Made by a program: the position numbers and the translations under genes. The notes under the pieces are model-generated. The model did not search any database, had not been told where the DNA came from, and worked only from the letters and a program-made list of their open reading frames with translations. A stretch of DNA of 17,466 nt from CAZPRQ01 sp964589415. GTDB lineage: Bacteria > Patescibacteriota > Doudnabacteria > UBA920. Positions 14,804 through 17,466 of this stretch are shown here, in pieces (the stretch's first letter is position 1; the number at the start of each line of letters is the position of its first letter). The DNA lies in contig CAZPRQ010000026.1 in assembly GCA_964589415.1 (NCBI GenBank), forward strand, positions 1 to 17,466, given 5' to 3'.

Positions 14804-15853
14804 TTAAAAATGTCCTTTCTTGCAAATTTCTTCAAAAAGCTTGTCGCCATCATATGTATATTTCCAGTCAGGATAATGCTCTTTAAACTTTGATACGTCG
14901 GAAATATACCAAATGTGGTCGCCAACGCGGTTTTGGTCTACGTACGTGGTATTGGCTTTCTTACCTAATATTGCCTCGGCTTTTTTAAAGGCCTCAAGCA
15001 TGGAAATGTTGGAGTGGCGACTACCGCCAGTATTATACACTTCCCCGCTCCTGGGCTTTTGGTGGAAATGCCAGAACATATTTACCAAATCGTAACTGTG
15101 AATATTATCCCTCACCTGCTTTCCCTTATAACCATAAATAGTATAAGGCTTGCCCGTTGCAACGCATTTTATGAGGTAAGCCAAAAATCCGTGAAGTTCG
15201 GTACCGCTGTGATCTGGGCCTGTCAGGCAGCCGCCTCGAAATACCGCAGTATGCAGGCCAAAGTATTTGCCGTATTCCTGCACCATAACGTCTGCCGCCA
15301 CTTTACTTGCGCCAAACACGCTATGTAAAGTTTGGTCTATGCTCATGGACTCGTTTATGCCTTTATAAAATTCATGCAACTCTGGCAGTTCCCAGCGAGT
15401 TTCAATTTCCAAAAGAGGCAAACGGTTTGGCGTGTCGCCATATACTTTGTTTGTGGAAGTAAAAATAAACGTGGCCTCAGGACTGTATTTCCTTAAGCAC
15501 TCCAATAAATTTAACGTGCCCAAGGCGTTTACGCCAAAATCCGTAAGCGGCTCTTTAGCCGCCCAGTCATGGCTGGGTTGGGCTGCGGTATGGATGATAA
15601 TGTCAAACTTATTGTCTACAAATATTTTTTCTAAAGCTTCCATATTCCGAATGTCCGCCGACACGTGCCGATACTGTTTAGGGTATTTTTCTTCCAGTGC
15701 TTTTTTATTCCATTCCGTGCTGGCTTCGGCGCCAAAAAAATACTGGCGCATGTTGTTGTCTACGCCAATTATTTCATAGCCTTTTTGGGCAAAAAAATGA
15801 ACAGACTGGGAACCAATTAACCCGGCCGAACCGGTAATAAGCGCTTTAGGCAT
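14804..15853 (-). CDS. CDP-paratose/tyvelose 2-epimerase-like SDR
   Basis: The product is 349 aa, in the extended SDR family. The Rossmann motif is TGSAGLIG (7-14); IGVDNNMRQYFFGAEAS (29-45) and HTAAQPSHDWAAKEP (88-102) are family landmarks; TSTNKVYGD (132-140) is shared with tyvelose epimerase of Salmonella; FRGGCLTGPDHSGTELHGF comes in the substrate domain. Tyvelose epimerase inverts C2 of CDP-paratose using tightly bound NAD, but homologues are also found where tyvelose is not made. The usual YxxxK is F180-x3-K184 here, so the catalytic tyrosine is absent from its usual place. A CDP-linked substrate would fit the RfbF-RfbG fusion in the last operon of the window. No Shine-Dalgarno precedes ATG 15853. 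Confidence 0.72.
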   Translation of the reverse strand: MPKALITGSAGLIGSQSVHFFAQKGYEIIGVDNNMRQYFFGAEASTEWNKKALEEKYPKQYRHVSADIRNMEALEKIFVDNKFDIIIHTAAQPSHDWAAKEPLTDFGVNALGTLNLLECLRKYSPEATFIFTSTNKVYGDTPNRLPLLEIETRWELPELHEFYKGINESMSIDQTLHSVFGASKVAADVMVQEYGKYFGLHTAVFRGGCLTGPDHSGTELHGFLAYLIKCVATGKPYTIYGYKGKQVRDNIHSYDLVNMFWHFHQKPRSGEVYNTGGSRHSNISMLEAFKKAEAILGKKANTTYVDQNRVGDHIWYISDVSKFKEHYPDWKYTYDGDKLFEEICKKGHF

Positions 15854-15954
15854 ATATGAAAGTATAATACCTACTTATACTAGCAATTTTCGCGCGCTTG
15901 ATCAAAAACCGCTATTATGACATACTATAGGGCTTTCTAAGGAGGAGGCTGTCA
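15854..15954. promoter_or_regulatory. Divergent promoter region between the SDR gene and the plus-strand gene
   Basis: A palindrome TTGATCAA (15898-15905) gives a -35-like TTGATC on both strands. Minus strand: 17-base spacer and TAGTAT (15877-15882), leading to ATG 15853. Plus strand: 19-base spacer and TACTAT (15923-15928), leading to AAGGAGG (15939-15945) and ATG 15955. All hexamers are imperfect, so the assignment is tentative, but the layout allows both genes to compete for one site. Confidence 0.4.
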
Positions 15955-16830
15955 ATGTCAGTTCTAGATACAGTGGTCGTCACCACCCTACCCAACGCGG
16001 CTATTTCTAAACAAATTAGCCCCAAGGCTTTCCTGGCACGAATCAATGTCGCCAAGGCTGCCTTGCTGGCGGATATCGCGGCAGGTTGCCGCGTAATCGC
16101 TTTATGCGAACCCAGCATGCTGCCGCATTTCTCTGATGTATGCAGCCGCATCCACACTTGGGATGAGGCAGTGGCGGATAAAGCGTTCCAAGTAAACATA
16201 ATAAACCGCCGCGTCTTGTTCTTGGAAGACCCCGGCTCGGAAAATACAACCATGGGCCATGGCCGCCGCCTCATCATAAAACTCGCGACCCATATGTTCC
16301 CCTATACCCTGGGAGACAAATTTCTTTCTTTTCTTTCTCCAGCCATTGTTTGGCGGGAACCGGAAAAAGACATCGCCCAGTTCATCTACGCGATCTGCGA
16401 ACCGCTCGTAACCGGGGAGGCGGATATTGTCATCCCGCGTCGCAAATCGCTCGCCAGCTACCCACAGTTCTCCCAATACTGGGAAGCAACTGGGAGCATG
16501 ATGGCAAGCTACATCATTGGCGGACAGCCCCAGGACTACTGGGTCGGCCCGCGAGCCTTTAACCTAGCTACGGCTAAATACTTCCTCCAGTATCCCGGGC
16601 AGCAAACAGGCCTGCCAGACTGGCACGACTGTATTTTTGGCCCCATCGTCGATGCCGTTGCCGATGGCCGGCGCGTGGCCGGCGTGGAAATCGACTTCGA
16701 GTACCCACCGGAACAACGTGACGCCGAGGAGTATGACGCCGCAACAATGACAAAACGGATGGCGGTGATGCGCAAACTTCTCGAGGCCATTGCCAAACGC
16801 AAAGAGTGGAATTTGGCGCGACAGAAATAA
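15955..16830 (+). CDS. Uncharacterised protein, possibly GT-A-fold glycosyltransferase
   Basis: The product is 291 aa and I do not recognise it firmly. It starts with a hydrophobic strand (VVVTTLP, 7-13) and a long helical region ending near residue 55. The stretch GEADIVIPRRKSLASYP resembles the ADIVIGSR-type strand of GT-A sugar-nucleotide enzymes, and YWVGPRAFNLATAKYF resembles their acceptor loop; PDWHDCIFGPIVDAV follows. No signal peptide or membrane segment is visible. It has the best Shine-Dalgarno of the window (AAGGAGG, nine bases before ATG) and a strong terminator. It is the only plus-strand gene and is visibly richer in G and C than its neighbours, which suggests separate acquisition or different expression demands. 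Confidence 0.5.
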   Translation: MSVLDTVVVTTLPNAAISKQISPKAFLARINVAKAALLADIAAGCRVIALCEPSMLPHFSDVCSRIHTWDEAVADKAFQVNIINRRVLFLEDPGSENTTMGHGRRLIIKLATHMFPYTLGDKFLSFLSPAIVWREPEKDIAQFIYAICEPLVTGEADIVIPRRKSLASYPQFSQYWEATGSMMASYIIGGQPQDYWVGPRAFNLATAKYFLQYPGQQTGLPDWHDCIFGPIVDAVADGRRVAGVEIDFEYPPEQRDAEEYDAATMTKRMAVMRKLLEAIAKRKEWNLARQK

Positions 16831-16850
16831 AGTCGATGCCTTTAACTAGC

Positions 16851-16878
16851 AGGCTCACTACGGTGAGCCTCTTTTTTA
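16851..16878 (+). terminator. Intrinsic terminator with UACG tetraloop
   Basis: AGGCTCAC (16851-16858) pairs perfectly with GTGAGCCT (16863-16870) around the loop TACG. In RNA this is a C(UACG)G loop, of the very stable UNCG class. It is followed by CTTTTTTA. The hairpin lies 21 bases after the plus-strand gene's stop. The T run overlaps the stop codon of the convergent minus-strand gene (16876-16878). Confidence 0.92.
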
Positions 16879-17466
16879 TACCAATCTTTCAAATATTTCT
16901 TTAAACCTTTTTTCGTAAGTATGTTCTTTAAGTGTCCGTTCGTGGCCAGCTTTGGCTATAGCTTCGCGTTCGCTTTCGTGGTTTAAGTAATATTTGGCTT
17001 TGGCCACCATATCATCCATGGAATTAAATACCACCACCTCCCTCCCCGACTTTAGATATTCGTCCAAAGAGTCGTCGGAGTACCCGGTAAGTAAAAACCC
17101 GCCGCAGGCCGGAACTTCAAAAGTGCGGGCTTTTATAGTCCGGCGCTGGGTGCCAAGAATAGATTTAAAGTTCAAAATTGGAGTGTTTAGGTTTAAAGAA
17201 TACTTTCCAAGTTCTTTTTTAAAAAATAATTTGGCCAATAAGTTTAATTTTTTCTTAAAACCAAAATACGGTGTTTCCGTAAAATTTAAATTTATTTTGG
17301 AAAAAGAATAAATGTTCAGCATTTCCTGCACGTCCGCCCCGCTCGTGTTTCCCCACCCCCTGCCTATGCCTTGGGCAGGCAAACCCGCTTTGGTTAAGGC
17401 TTGTATATAGTCCGGGCGGTTGCCGTATTTTTGGCCGTAAAAAGTTATCTCGTATGTACCCTTATT
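16876..17466 (-). CDS. CgeB-like glycosyltransferase (GT-B, group 1), partial at the right edge
   Basis: The frame is open to the last base, giving 196 residues of the C-terminal part; the start lies outside the window, and the TTG at 17382 is not taken as a start because the upstream codons continue the family pattern (ITFYGQKYGNRPDYIQAL). Family features are SFSKINLNFTETP, RRTIKARTFEVPACGGFLLT (where the glutamate sits in the ExxxxGG-like sugar-nucleotide pocket) and the end MVAKAKYYLNHESEREAIAKAGHERTLKEHTYEKRF (split here for description into the KYYLNHE and HTYEKRF landmarks). It is probably a cytoplasmic GT-B transferase of the same glycan locus. It converges on the plus-strand gene, sharing the terminator T run. 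Confidence 0.85.
   Translation of the reverse strand, partial: NKGTYEITFYGQKYGNRPDYIQALTKAGLPAQGIGRGWGNTSGADVQEMLNIYSFSKINLNFTETPYFGFKKKLNLLAKLFFKKELGKYSLNLNTPILNFKSILGTQRRTIKARTFEVPACGGFLLTGYSDDSLDEYLKSGREVVVFNSMDDMVAKAKYYLNHESEREAIAKAGHERTLKEHTYEKRFKEIFERLV

Noticed and set aside
16102..16476. Minus-strand frame of 124 codons inside the plus-strand singleton
   Set aside because: The plus-strand frame has a clear Shine-Dalgarno and a terminator; the opposite frames reflect its higher GC content, which lowers stop frequency.
1..17466. CRISPR array, tRNA, rRNA, insertion sequence or integrase
   Set aside because: No regularly spaced direct repeats of suitable length, no cloverleaf-like or rRNA sequence, and no transposase- or recombinase-like product was seen.

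Overview
This window is a surface-polysaccharide (O-antigen or capsule type) biosynthesis locus. Nearly all genes lie on the minus strand. They are tightly packed (gaps of 1-10 bases inside operons, one 8-base overlap) and the DNA is AT-rich with AT-rich spacers. Compactness, fused enzymes and inconsistent Shine-Dalgarno sites would fit a candidate-phyla-radiation (Patescibacteria/Parcubacteria-like) metagenome-assembled genome, but that assignment is an inference from style and no marker gene is present. A run of exactly 100 N at 9044-9143 marks a scaffold gap.

Layout in the direction of minus-strand transcription, from the right edge. A CgeB-like glycosyltransferase enters from outside (16876-17466). 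It converges on the only plus-strand gene (15955-16830), a GC-richer singleton with its own ribosome site and terminator that may be a GT-A-like enzyme. Next come a CDP-tyvelose-epimerase-like SDR (14804-15853), a GT2 glycosyltransferase (13952-14761) and a small helix-turn-helix regulator behind a promoter with repeated half-sites (13650-13895). After a 286-base non-coding stretch come gmd (12335-13363) and a fused ColD-ColC protein (10246-12342), which together would carry GDP-mannose to GDP-L-colitose. Then follow a GT2 glycosyltransferase joined across the assembly gap to a methyltransferase (8654-10114), a Wzx-type flippase (7314-8645) and another glycosyltransferase (6428-7309). The last operon starts at a good sigma70-type promoter (6394-6422). 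It encodes a fused glucose-1-phosphate cytidylyltransferase / CDP-glucose 4,6-dehydratase (4541-6367), a class I aminotransferase (3358-4536), an acetolactate-synthase-like ThDP enzyme (1552-3351), an SDR reductase/epimerase (672-1550) and a Nudix-like protein (105-623), and ends at a hairpin terminator.

Working model: two nucleotide-sugar branches feed the same glycan. One is GDP-linked (Gmd, then ColD-ColC, giving a colitose-type 3,6-dideoxyhexose). The other is CDP-linked (RfbF-RfbG giving CDP-4-keto-6-deoxyglucose), which a ThDP enzyme plus an SDR could extend into a branched-chain sugar by analogy with YerE/YerF of Yersinia. At least three glycosyltransferases assemble the unit and the flippase exports it. 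No polymerase, initiating phosphoglycosyltransferase, tRNA, rRNA, CRISPR array or insertion sequence was seen. The most interesting points are the two fusions of consecutive pathway enzymes and the CDP/ThDP/PLP/SDR cassette, whose product cannot be named from known pathways.
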